Source: Acridotheres tristis
Lineage: Eukaryota; Chordata; Aves; Passeriformes; Sturnidae
Length of the DNA stretch: 64,000 nt
NCBI GenBank assembly: GCA_037013685.1
Contig: CM072908.1
Location: 4,849,001-4,913,000, forward strand
Direction: 5' to 3'
The notes under the pieces are model-generated. The model was not told the DNA's origin. It searched no databases and saw only the letters and a list, made by a program, of their open reading frames with translations. The translations under genes and the position numbers were made by a program. This document shows positions 13,001 through 22,912 of this stretch, piece after piece (the stretch's first letter is position 1; the number at the start of each line of letters is the position of its first letter).

Positions 13001-14878
13001 GTCATCTCTTCGGAGCAGCGAAAACTTTTACTGTTTAGTATTGCTCATTTTCTGTGCTGGGAAGTGCTTTGCCTGTTAAATAAACAGTTTTTCCCTACTT
13101 CTCTCCGAAAAAATATTTCCCCGAACCAGCTGAGGAAAAAAAAAAAAAAAAACCTGCTTAAATCTCTTTCGTAAAGAAACCCCATTGAAACGTTTCCTCC
13201 CAAATTTTCCCTAAGCCAAGACACGCAGCCGGGCCGGTGCCGGTGTCCGGGCCGGGCCGTACCGAGCCCGCAGCAGATCCAGCCGCCGCCGTGGAACAGC
13301 AGCATGGCGGAGCGCGGGCGGGCGCGGGGCCGGTACAGCCGCACGGGCACCCCCCCGAGCCGCGCGTCCTCCTGCCGCACCCCCGGCACCGGGCCCGGCC
13401 TCCAGCCCGAGAACACGAGGCGTCTGACGGCCAGGCTGCTGCACAGCTCCATCTTCTCAAAAATCCTGCCCTGTTGGGAAGAGGGAGGACAGCGGGCGTG
13501 AGCTGAGGGGACCGCCCGCAGACAGCCCGGAGGAGGCACCCGGTGAGGGGGGAGCAGGTGAGGAGCGGCTGGTGAGGGGCACCAGGGGAAGGGCAACTGG
13601 TGAGGGGTAACTGGTGAGGGGAAAATGGTGAGGGGTAACTGGTGAGGGGAAAATGGTGAGGGGAAAATGGTGAAGAGTAACTGGTGAGGGGAAAATGGTG
13701 AGGGGAAAATGGTGAGGGGTAACTGGTGAGGGGAAAATGGTGTGGGGTAAAGGGTGAGGGGCACTGGGAGAAGGGCAAGTAGTGAGGGGTAACTGGTGAG
13801 GGGCACCAGGGGAAGGACAACTGGTGAGGGGAGAATGGTGAGCGGAAAATGGTGAGGGGCACCGGGAAAAGGGCAACTGGTGAGGGGCAGATGGTGAGGG
13901 GAAAATGATGAGGGGCACCAGGGGAAGGGCAGCTGGTGAGGGGTAAAGGGTGAGGGGCACCTGGAGAAGGGCAAAGGGTGAGGGGCAAATAGTGAGGGGG
14001 CACCTGGAAAAGGGCATCTGGTGAGGGGGCACCAGGAGAAGGGCAAAGGGTGAGGGGCAACTGATGAAGGGCAGATGGTGAGGGGTAAATGGTGAAGGGT
14101 AACTGGTGAGGGGCACCAGGAGAAGGGCAGCTGGTGAGGGACACTCATTAAAGCAGCAACTGGTGAGGGGCAATTGGTGATGAGGCTCCTGGTGAGCGAA
14201 AGGCAATTGGTGAAGGGGCAGCTGGTGAGGGAGGCTTTGCCAGTGCTCCCAAGTGTCTCTCATCCCTTTAAGGTTTCTGGGGTTTCTGGTTTTTTTTATT
14301 CTTAAAAAGCATCCAGTCTCCCATTACTGGTACTTCCATTACCTAGCCTTCCATGTTACTGGAGAGCCCCAAGAATGGCCTAAAAACATCATGTGTGCTT
14401 AGCTAACATGGAAATCAAAGCACTCTCACTTTTTATAAATATTTAATTTTAAATTTAATTAGGGAAGCTCAGCTGATAAAGCTTGGGCTCTTATGGTTGA
14501 CTTAAGCCTTATGTAATAGGGAAAATCTGACTGAGGTCTAACAGAAACGATTTTCCAAAAACTGTCCTCTCAAGTCAGCTCCCAGAAGAGAAAAGCTATC
14601 ATTTAAGCCTTGATGGAGCTGGCAGCATTCTAGTATTTACAAATACAACAAAATTAACATCTAACAAGGTTTCTGGCACAAGCCATAGCAGAGTTACTCA
14701 CCAGAGTAGATGTAACAATCAAAACAGCAACAATAAGTCGGAGTTTTCCAGGATTGCTCACTCCAGGAGGGATGCTGCAATTGGCGTACTCAGTTTGAAT
14801 TGTTCTTATGATTGCTGCTATGAATGAAGCAACAAAAATCACCAGCACAATCACTGGCAGTAGATAAAACAATGCCAT
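10096..14878 (-). CDS. AADACL4-like: AADACL4-like gene B: ER membrane serine esterase, 4 exons, 407 aa
   Basis: Exons on the minus strand are 14702-14878, 13263-13470, 11765-11828 and 10096-10870. The 64 bp third exon is easy to miss: it reads SHERICQYIAKE... and ends at a GTGAG donor. The joined frame gives 407 residues. The membrane anchor is about residues 4-27, then IPPGVSNPGKLR; HGGGW is at 119-123, GDSAGG has Ser193, and Asp347 and His377 complete the triad. Exon 2 is odd: it is very GC-rich, three codons shorter than in the other five genes, poorly conserved between the anchor and HGGGW, ends in CCGL instead of FGSL, and uses a weak GTACGG donor. By contrast exon 4 is almost identical in blocks to those of A and C. 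The ATG at 14878 has a good Kozak context; an in-frame ATG at 14908 would add ten residues. Intron 1 carries a long minisatellite and intron 2 an LTR. The gene looks intact, but exon 2 splicing deserves RNA support. Confidence 0.87.
11625..11695 (-). mobile_element. short CR1 fragment, reverse orientation
   Basis: The words TCATAGAAAATGCTGAGTTG followed by GAAGGGACCCATAAGGATCC match the reverse complement of the CR1 3' terminus (consensus ...GGTTGGAAGGGACC...AAGATC). It lies in intron 3 of gene B just downstream of exon 3 in transcription order. The fragment is short and diverged. Confidence 0.6.
12540..13142 (+). mobile_element. LTR-like sequence, probably a passerine ERVL-type solo LTR
   Basis: The segment resembles LTRs of passerine endogenous retroviruses: GAGGCAAAGAAGCTTCCTGG, GACTGCTCTGGACTGAAAAC, CAGCGCCAGAGGGACTGAGA, a TTAAATAAACAG polyadenylation region near 13078, and an A-rich end. 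No retroviral coding sequence follows, so it is best read as a solo LTR or truncated copy. The left edge is uncertain; a TATA-like GTATAAAAG near 12448 may belong to the same element. It lies in intron 2 of gene B, antisense to the gene. Identification is by remembered resemblance, not by database comparison. Confidence 0.55.
13520..14250. repeat. GGTGAGGGG minisatellite in intron 1 of gene B
   Basis: About 35 imperfect copies of a 14 bp unit (GGTGAGGGGTAACT and GGTGAGGGGAAAAT types) are interspersed with longer units containing GGCACCAGGGGAAGGGCAAC. The plus strand is almost purely purine-rich with dense G runs; the sense strand of gene B is the pyrimidine-rich one. The array begins about 50 bp upstream of exon 2 in transcription order. 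Its long open frames on the minus strand are produced by the repeat and have no recognisable domain. Confidence 0.9.
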
Positions 14879-15419
14879 TTCTCCTATCCAGGGGTGATGT
14901 GTTTTCACACCTATCTATGATTTGGCTTTTTCAGGTAACAGTAAGGCCTGGAGCAGTCCCAGTTTGCAAGAGATCTCTCAGGTGTTGCTCACTTTAAAGT
15001 CTTTGGAAACGTTGTGGGATGTGCCAGCAGTTACTACATTGGAGAAGAGTCAATGGGTTTAATTTCCTGTTTATCTTTACGGTAATTGTGAGACTGATAA
15101 AGGGTCTGGTATTGAATACAGAATTCTTGGATTGTGGATGATCACAGTCAGTGCTCGGAGACTGAGTTGAGTCCTGAATGAAGTTCTAGTCTATGACAGA
15201 GAGCCAGTGAATGTGGAGATTAAATTATCCCTTGCAGCTGACCTGCAGCCACAACATTCACTTCCTGCATTGTGGGTGTGCTTTACGTAGTTTGGAATAC
15301 AAACCATTAACAAGGACATTTAGAAAAGAAAATGGAAACAAGGGAGGGGTGGGGACAAAAGGTGAGGTAACATGCTCTGCAGAAGTAAATGCATCAGTCC
15401 TATTTTGTTTTTAGATTAT

Positions 15420-15535
15420 TTGGGGCTTGAAGCAACCTGGGCTAGACCAGGTGTCCCTGCCCATGGCAGGGTGTTGGAATGAGGTGAGCTTTAATGTTCC
15501 TTCCAACCCAAACTATTCTGTGATTCTCGGATTCT
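15420..15535 (+). mobile_element. CR1 LINE 3' fragment
   Basis: GGGGCTTGAAGCAACCTGGG, CAGGTGTCCCTGCCCATGGC and CCTTCCAACCCAAACTATTC followed by TGTGATTCT match the terminal part of a CR1 element. It lies between genes B and C. Confidence 0.8.
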
Positions 15536-16169
15536 GTCTAAGCACAGGAACAAATTGTTCAGTGTACCCATATGTTTAATAAACATAAGAAAGCATCTAA
15601 AGCATTTTCTCCACTGTAGTTTAAACAAAGTCAATAGAGTATTTCTGTTGGGAACAGTTGCAGTTCTATAAGTCAAGTTAACTAAAGTGACTTCATTTTT
15701 TTTGAGTATAAAATACCGGTTACCTGGCCAACAGATATCTTCTTCAAACTGGGAGTCTTAAACTCAGGTGCTTTGTGTAGCAGAATTCAGACTGTGCATT
15801 ATAGCATTGTAGTGTCAGTATCTTTCTCCTTTGCCAAAACCACACTTCTAGGAAGAATGAAATCTTTGATTGTAATTGAATAAAACAAGTCAGACCAGAT
15901 GTTGGCTTAAAATTTTACTGCATATTTTATATGTACTTAGAAAGCAGCACTTGTACTGACAAGTGTCTAGTCCAAACAGCTTAAAATAGGCAGACTGTGC
16001 AGGGGCTACTTCAAACAGCACTAAAAGAAATTATTCTTGAAATCTCTTTTATGGTGATCATATAATTGCTTATTAACAAATTGTCCTATATGAACTTCTT
16101 AAATGGTATTTAGAAGTATAAAAGACCACATGAATTTGGCAGTTCATACAGAAACAAAGAAAAATGTTG

Positions 16170-19100
16170 TTATAAGCTTCTTAGAAAATTCACAATATTT
16201 TCAAGGCCCCTTTTCCCAGCTGGAAATGACAGCCAGTCACTATTAGATGAGTTTATGATTCCATGGAATCCATCCTCGAGGTGGTACCAGGTCACTGGAA
16301 CCCCGTTGTCCTCCAGCCTCTTCTTGTACAACAAGCCATCGTCCCGCAGCACGTCGTACTCACAGGTCAGGATGAAAGATTCTGGCAGCTGCTGAATAAT
16401 TGTGTCTTCAGCCAGCAGTGGGCACAGGGTGGGCTCACAGAATCTCTTCACTGTCTCAAAAACTTCAGTTGTACAGTCAAGTAGCACACGTGGTTTGTAA
16501 CCTCTGACCTTAAATTCCTCGGGGATGTTGTCTGGACTCACCCACTTCTTATACTTTAATTTAATATCTATAGGAATATGGGAACCTTCCAAAACCTCTT
16601 CCAGTTTTGCTGCACTTCCATTTAGATACTGCAGCATGTAGAAAGCAGCACGTTCCCGGAATAGAAGAGGGACTCCCCGGTTTTGTTGGTAGGATGGTAA
16701 ATTGAAGTCCAGTGCCTGAAGGCCTGGGTAGATGAGGATCTGAGCACGGAGTCTGGGGAGGTCTGACCTGCCTGCCAGGGTCTGGCTCACAGCAGCTGCC
16801 AGGTTGCCCCCAGCACTGTCCCCACAGACAGTGACCCGGGCAGGATCCACGCCGTAGTGCTGCAGGTGCTGCAGGAAGTGCAGGCTGGCGCTCAGACAGT
16901 CTTCGTACGCAGCGGGGTATTTGTGCTCGGGGGCTAAACGGTACCTGGGACACACACACAAGTGGATGAGAAGGTAATACGAGTTTTAAATGCATTGCTA
17001 AAGTCCTGGTTACTGCAGCCAGGATTACCCTGATTTCTGCAGAATTTTCGTTGTCTCCATAGGATTACCATCAATACGATAGAGGTGGTGCAGATTATTT
17101 TGTTATGATGTCATCTGTTTATCATGTCTCTTAGGTCTTTAAGAACACAGGAGTACTCAGCTGCCAACTATATGTAGGTTTTATTGACAATCATTTAGTT
17201 ACTTTCTGTTTAGTTACTTTCAGTTTTTCATGGGTTGGACACAAATGACAATACTTCTGGTTTATATCTTTGTTACATGAAGTTATGTTAAACATCCTCG
17301 TAATCTGAACCATTATGTCAGTATTTTGATAATGTATTAGCTTGTCATTCACACTGTGCTTCTCTAAGCAGCAAACAGCCTTTCTGTGAATAAGTGTTAA
17401 GGAGCTTATATAGCTTATCTCTTTACAATCAGTTTTGAGTTTGGAATTTGAAAATATTGATTCCAAACTTCATTTTCCAACTAGATATCCCAAAGTGTAA
17501 TTTGTGATGTAATCAGACAGTGAAAACAATCCAAGTGTGTCTTCAGTGTCTTCAAGCACCAGCAGAATGAAGTTATAAATCACACACTTGAGAAGTCCCA
17601 CGGAGACTTTTCTCTGAGGAAGATTGTTGCTATGTCTGGAGGGACAGGAGGTGATATTTAAACTGTAGGAAATAATCTCTCAAAATCAGCATGAGCAAAA
17701 ACTCACCCCACAGATACAACCACAGATTCACTTTCTCTGGCAATAAAGCGGCACAGCTCTTCGTGGGTCTCTGAAAGAGATTTGGTGGGGTTTGGGTTTA
17801 GCTTGGGGTGCATTTTCTCTCCAGACATGCTATCTATTGGAGAGGTCAAAGAATTGCAAGAAGGAAATGTTCTCTGCTTTTCTCTGCTGCTTCCTACAAA
17901 GCTCTTCAGTTCTTTTGTGCCTCCTCATCTTCCTATTTCAGTATTTTCCCCCTTGTATCATTGTCCTGTAAGAAAAATCACATGATCCACAGCAGATGCC
18001 TTCTTGTGGCAGCAAGAATGAAGAGATTTAATCTGTGGTTATACTCAAAGCTTGCAACTGCTACAGATCAAGAAGCAACTAACTTTACTATTTATGAAGT
18101 ATGTATTTTTTTAAACTGAACTGTTTCTGTTAGATATCTTACCAAGACTTCCAAATACCCATCCTCCTCCATGAAAAAACATAACTCCTCTCCTTTGGCT
18201 GGCAGGTGGAGCCTTAGGCTGGTAAATCCTTACAGGCACTTTCTCAAACGACAGATCCTTGATGAAGAGCTTCGGGTCCTCCCCCAGAGTCCTTCTGCCT
18301 TGCATATACCTCACAAAGCTCACCTGAGAGCAGATGCCAAGGTTTTCCAAAATCCTTCCCTGATCAAAGGGAGAGAGAACAGAGAGCTCACTTGGGAGAT
18401 CCTGTATTTTCCAAAGGAAGGGAACTGTGTGGACAGTAAACTCACGGTGCTGAAGTCATGTATTTTTAGGGCAGTAGTAAACTGAGAGTAGTTATACAGG
18501 GATAGGAGACAATTGAACTAGTGACAGCAGCATCAGGAGAGGTTATGAGAGAGTTACATGAACCAAAGAACAGGACCCCAGACAATGCAGCATTAACAGA
18601 CTGGTGAAATAGATCCCTCTGCTTCCTCAGCAGGTATTTACCTAACATTGAAAGTAGGTTTGGTTTTCACTGGTTATTCTATCCTTCCCCCACAGAAGAT
18701 GTGCAAACATAGCAAAAAATGATCATTCTGGTGCTGATTCTCATGGTACAGACACTTGCCCAAAGTAGAGTTGTCTAAGTTAAGAATGTGTTTGATAATC
18801 TCTTTATGATCCATCTCCTAAGTCTCACTGATGTGTGCCATGCACTGACAACAAGATCTTGACATATTTAGTAGGAATGGACTTCTGTTCATTCTCTGTG
18901 CCATAGGGATATTTATGCCAAGCACCAGAAAATGAATACAAATGAGAGCTGGTGCTCCAGCATAACTCAGCATAAATAAAAGAAAAGGCGTAGCCTCAGT
19001 TTTGAAATGCATTGTTCAGCCGTGCCAGTCAGCACTTCAGTCCTCAGGAGTATTTGGATCAAGTTCATAATACACAGGATCCTGTTACAAATACTTCTTA

Positions 19101-20684
19101 CTAAACAGCCATATCTGCATGGATTGTCAGTAGTGTCCTGACTCTCAATATATTTATCTACAAAAAGTCTTTTTCTCAGTGATTCCAGATATTTATAATA
19201 TTCTCCATGCCTGATCTTGAGGAAAGATTTCTTGAAGAAATTAAGACATTTTGCAATAATACTGATTTTATTTGTTACAGAAACTAGTCGTAGTGCCTCA
19301 ATTGTATACAAACATGATTAAATTATATATTCTTTTGTATTTGCCATTTTCCAAGCAGGAATGGACCAATACTAGGAATATTTTAACTTCTACATTCAAC
19401 TTGTTTGTTTTCTTTCACCCTGTATTGTTTACATTGCAGCATGTAATGCTGCTTTATGGTGGGCAGTGGATTGATGATTAAAAGAGAACTGGTTTTTCCA
19501 TCTGCTTAAGTGATGTAATCTCTTTCTAATTACAACTTCTGTGCAGCCAAAGTATGAGAATATATATCTAGAATTCTTCACTATGGTTGACCATAATCTA
19601 GAATATTTCTGTCAGAGAATTTTTTTTATCGTTGTTTTCCTTTTTACATTTTAAATAGCTTGTATCTCTTTGCAGATATTCCATTCAATTAATTTAGTAA
19701 ATATATGCACAACCTCATTATCTCCTGTGTAATGCCATGTCTCATCAGAGCATCTCTACACCTATCATTACATAGAAATACCCGTGATTCAGTGAGTTCC
19801 TGTGTTAGCAGAGCTCACCAGATGTTGAGTGCAGCTCTTGGGGACTGATTACCTTCCCACACTTTCACAAGTTGCTTCACTTGGAGGAGCTGGGCTGGTC
19901 AGAGCCTCTCATTGCCATTAGACAATCCTGCTTAGTTGCTGCAGGAGTGACATAAAAATGCTTTGGGCAGAAGAATTCCTTCAGTGCCTCATGGGCAATG
20001 TTCCCTAATTTTGTCACTTGTGTGACAGAAACTCTCCCTTCCCAAGGCCATTTCTGAAATGTTCAGCTTCTCACTTTATATTCAAAATAAATACAGAATT
20101 CTCATCCCCATGCTCAAGAAAAGCTCGAAAGCATGGCTCAGAGACATCTGGTCTAGTCTGAACCAAGAATGGAAATACACATGATCCAACACGGATAAAC
20201 ATTATAAATCAAATCACTGCTAGGTCAGCTTGAGTCAGGGCAGAAGCACACTCAGACTTTCACACTTGTGTTAGGGCAGCATTTAGGTACTGCCTCAGGT
20301 AGAGTTGGGCAGGACTGGGCTAGAGCAGTGCAGTGTCAAAAGTCTGGCAAAAGTTTCTTTAGCAACACTCAGCTCAGTAAAACAATCAGCATGCAGCAAT
20401 GCCCTGCTCTCCTCTCTAGAACATAATTCCATGCAGGGTTCCAGCACAGAACTTTAAAATTTACAGATTCACTGTTCTTCCCCCAAAATCACACCAGGTT
20501 TACTTACCACCACAGCTGTGCATATTAAAATGATATGAATAATTCGAAGCTTTGCAGGCTGATTCACTCCAGGAGGAATTTCTGAGTTGGAAAAATCAAA
20601 ATTGATTGCTCCTATGACCAACAATATAAATCCAGCAAGAAAAACAGCTAAGAATAACACCAGCACTGCGAGTACAACTGCCAT
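16170..20684 (-). CDS. AADACL4-like: AADACL4-like gene C: ER membrane serine esterase, 4 exons, 410 aa
   Basis: Exons on the minus strand are 20508-20684, 18143-18359, 17707-17770 and 16170-16944, with GTAAG, GTAAG and GTGAG donors and AG acceptors; the joined frame is 410 codons. Residues about 4-27 are a strongly hydrophobic signal anchor, followed by IPPGVNQPAKLR. HGGGW is at 122-126, the GDSAGG elbow has Ser196, and Asp350 and His380 complete the catalytic triad. This predicts a lumenal ER carboxylesterase of the AADAC family; the substrate cannot be read from sequence. The last exon shares long identical blocks with A and B, while residues 99-118 of that exon, the stretch around YKPRVLL and the final 30 residues are private. 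The ATG at 20684 has A at -3 and G at +4; in-frame codons continue upstream to an ATG at 20813, which would mask the anchor with a polar 43-residue leader and is not favoured. Confidence 0.92.
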
Positions 20685-21578
20685 TTTGCTGAACTGCAGT
20701 GATCTGACATGTCTTTGATTTGACTTTCCAATATATACTTGTCTTGTTACTTCCTGATTCTTTGTTAATCTTCCTGTTCTTTGTTTGCTCCAGTAAAAAC
20801 CTCTCTCCTTCATTTTACAAATACATTAGCAGGTATCTTTCCCTCTCCCACTTTCTTTCCCCTCCATTCTTGTTATCTCACAAAAGATAAGTTGCTCAAA
20901 GTCCTTGATTTGTTAACAGATCTATGCCAGCAGCATTTTGGAATTTTTGCAAGAGACCAGTGCTTAGCTGGGAGTGTTATGAATGAACTGCTTTAGTATT
21001 AAATTAATTGGAGGTGGAAAATGGACAGAGGGAGTTTGTGAGCTTTGTGGCACTGTAAACACCCATCTTTCCTCAGGAGTGAGAACCTGCATGTGATTTG
21101 TCATCCAAAAGGGCCAAAGGGATTGTCACCAGTGCTCTTTGGAAAGGTGCACTTAGAAAATTCTGTCATCACTCAAATTTCAGTTCTTTTTAGTACTTGT
21201 GTTTTCTTCTAACAGAAGAACATGCTTGAAAAAAGCCACGAGGCTGACTTTAGATTCATGATTAGGTAACCTCGTTGCAGGTAACTTTCAGTAACTCTGA
21301 GTGCAACAGGTACAGCTGAGAATGACTTAAGATAACCAGTGGATAAAGAGTTCCAAATCAAACTGCTTTATCTTGCTCTTGCTGAGGAGGAGGACTGTGC
21401 TAATGTAGAGGAGGTGTACTTTAAATGATGCAAATGAATGAATTGTGAATCTAAGTCGGCAACTCTTCGAACAACTAGGATGTCAGAACATTTAAATTGC
21501 AAATTCATGGGGAAAGAAAAGGGGTGAAAATCTAACCTTATTAGGTAGCAATGTAGGGGGGTTTGGTTTTTTTGGTTT

Positions 21579-21610
21579 GGTGGTTGTTGTTGTTGTTGTT
21601 GTTGTTATTG
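21579..21610. repeat. (GTT)n microsatellite
   Basis: A run of about nine GTT triplets, preceded by a T/G-rich stretch, lies in the spacer between genes C and D. No function is implied. Confidence 0.8.
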
Positions 21611-22912
21611 TAAAGTCAAATTATAAGTGATGGGGGAAAGTACCATGTCATTTTTGTTACAAAACTTTATAAAAAATTAATTTCATATTGTTTCTCTAGT
21701 GAGAAGTTAAATGTTTTAATAGGGCACATGGTTATCATAAAATACTCTGAAGTACAAGGAAATCTTGTTTCAAAAATCAGGAAAAGCCTTGATTTGAAAA
21801 AAAAAAAAGGTCCATCCAGCAGTGTTTGAGGACTTTCAGTTTGTGTTGTGTTTTCACAGCTCTGTGGTCATACCCACTTGTTTGGTGGGTTAATGGCTGA
21901 CCCCAGCACAGATGTGACCAGGCAGAAGTAGCAGGATCGTGGTCTCTGCCTGCCTGTGCTGAGTTGTTCCTTTCACCACAGGGGGGGCTCAGTTGGGTTT
22001 ATCAGTCAGGATGTGTTTAGCAAATGTAACTCTCACTCTTATAACAGAAATATTTGCAGTGCTAGTTTTTATTTTTTGTTGTTGAAAGCATCACAGAATC
22101 ACCATAGCATTACAGTGATAATATAGATACAATTGTGCTTCTCTGCCTTCTTTATATGATTTTCAGAACTTTTTTCAAAACAGCAGAACAGATAATCTTG
22201 AAAGAAAAAGAGTTATGGAAAAGTCTCACCTCTGCACTTCTCTGACATCCACACATGCACTGAAGTTCAGAAATTCCAGTTTGAGAATGAAGTCCCAAAA
22301 TGAAACATCATTTCTCAGATCCCAAACAAAATCAAACCCACATTAGTTCCAGTTCAGGATTTCTGCTCCAGACAGGAGCCTTCCTTTTGACTTCCCTATT
22401 TCTGGAGCAGTGTAGTCTTTGTACAGACTAACCCTGGAATTAAATTCATGGCTGCAATTTTGGTGTCTGCTGTAAGACTTCATAGAAGCTGAGTTCTCCA
22501 TCTGATACCATCAATACCTCCTGTCTGTCACAAGGGCCAAAGCAGACCTCAGTTGTCTTCAGCACTTCTGGGCTGTTGAAGAATCTTCAGGGAGATTCTT
22601 GTCTCTTGCCTTCAGTGTGTGCCAGCCATGCAAAGATACTGGAATTGCTGCAGTTTTAGTGAAACAGGATGTGCTCGGTGCCTTGCCTTTTTCATGTTGA
22701 TCTTATTGGTGTGTTTTTACAAGAATATTGTCTAGAATGTTGGCACTTCAAATAATTTTAATGTCTGTTAGAAAGTCACTACAGAAGCAGAAATCAGAAA
22801 CTACTAAATGCAGTCAAAATCCAAACCATAAATCAAAAGTGTTTTATTCCTTGCCAAGTATAAATTCATCAAAGATACTGCATAACTTGCATCTTTCATC
22901 TGAAAAATACTT

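Noticed and set aside
10871..13262. Gene B seemed at first to lack the 64 bp third exon and to be a pseudogene
   Set aside because: A second pass found it at 11765-11828 with correct acceptor, GTGAG donor and phase, so the gene is intact.
13457..14263. Long Pro/Ser/Leu-rich minus frames of 268-367 codons
   Set aside because: Generated by the 14 bp minisatellite; open in all three frames, so not evidence for a gene. Kept only as an unusual feature.
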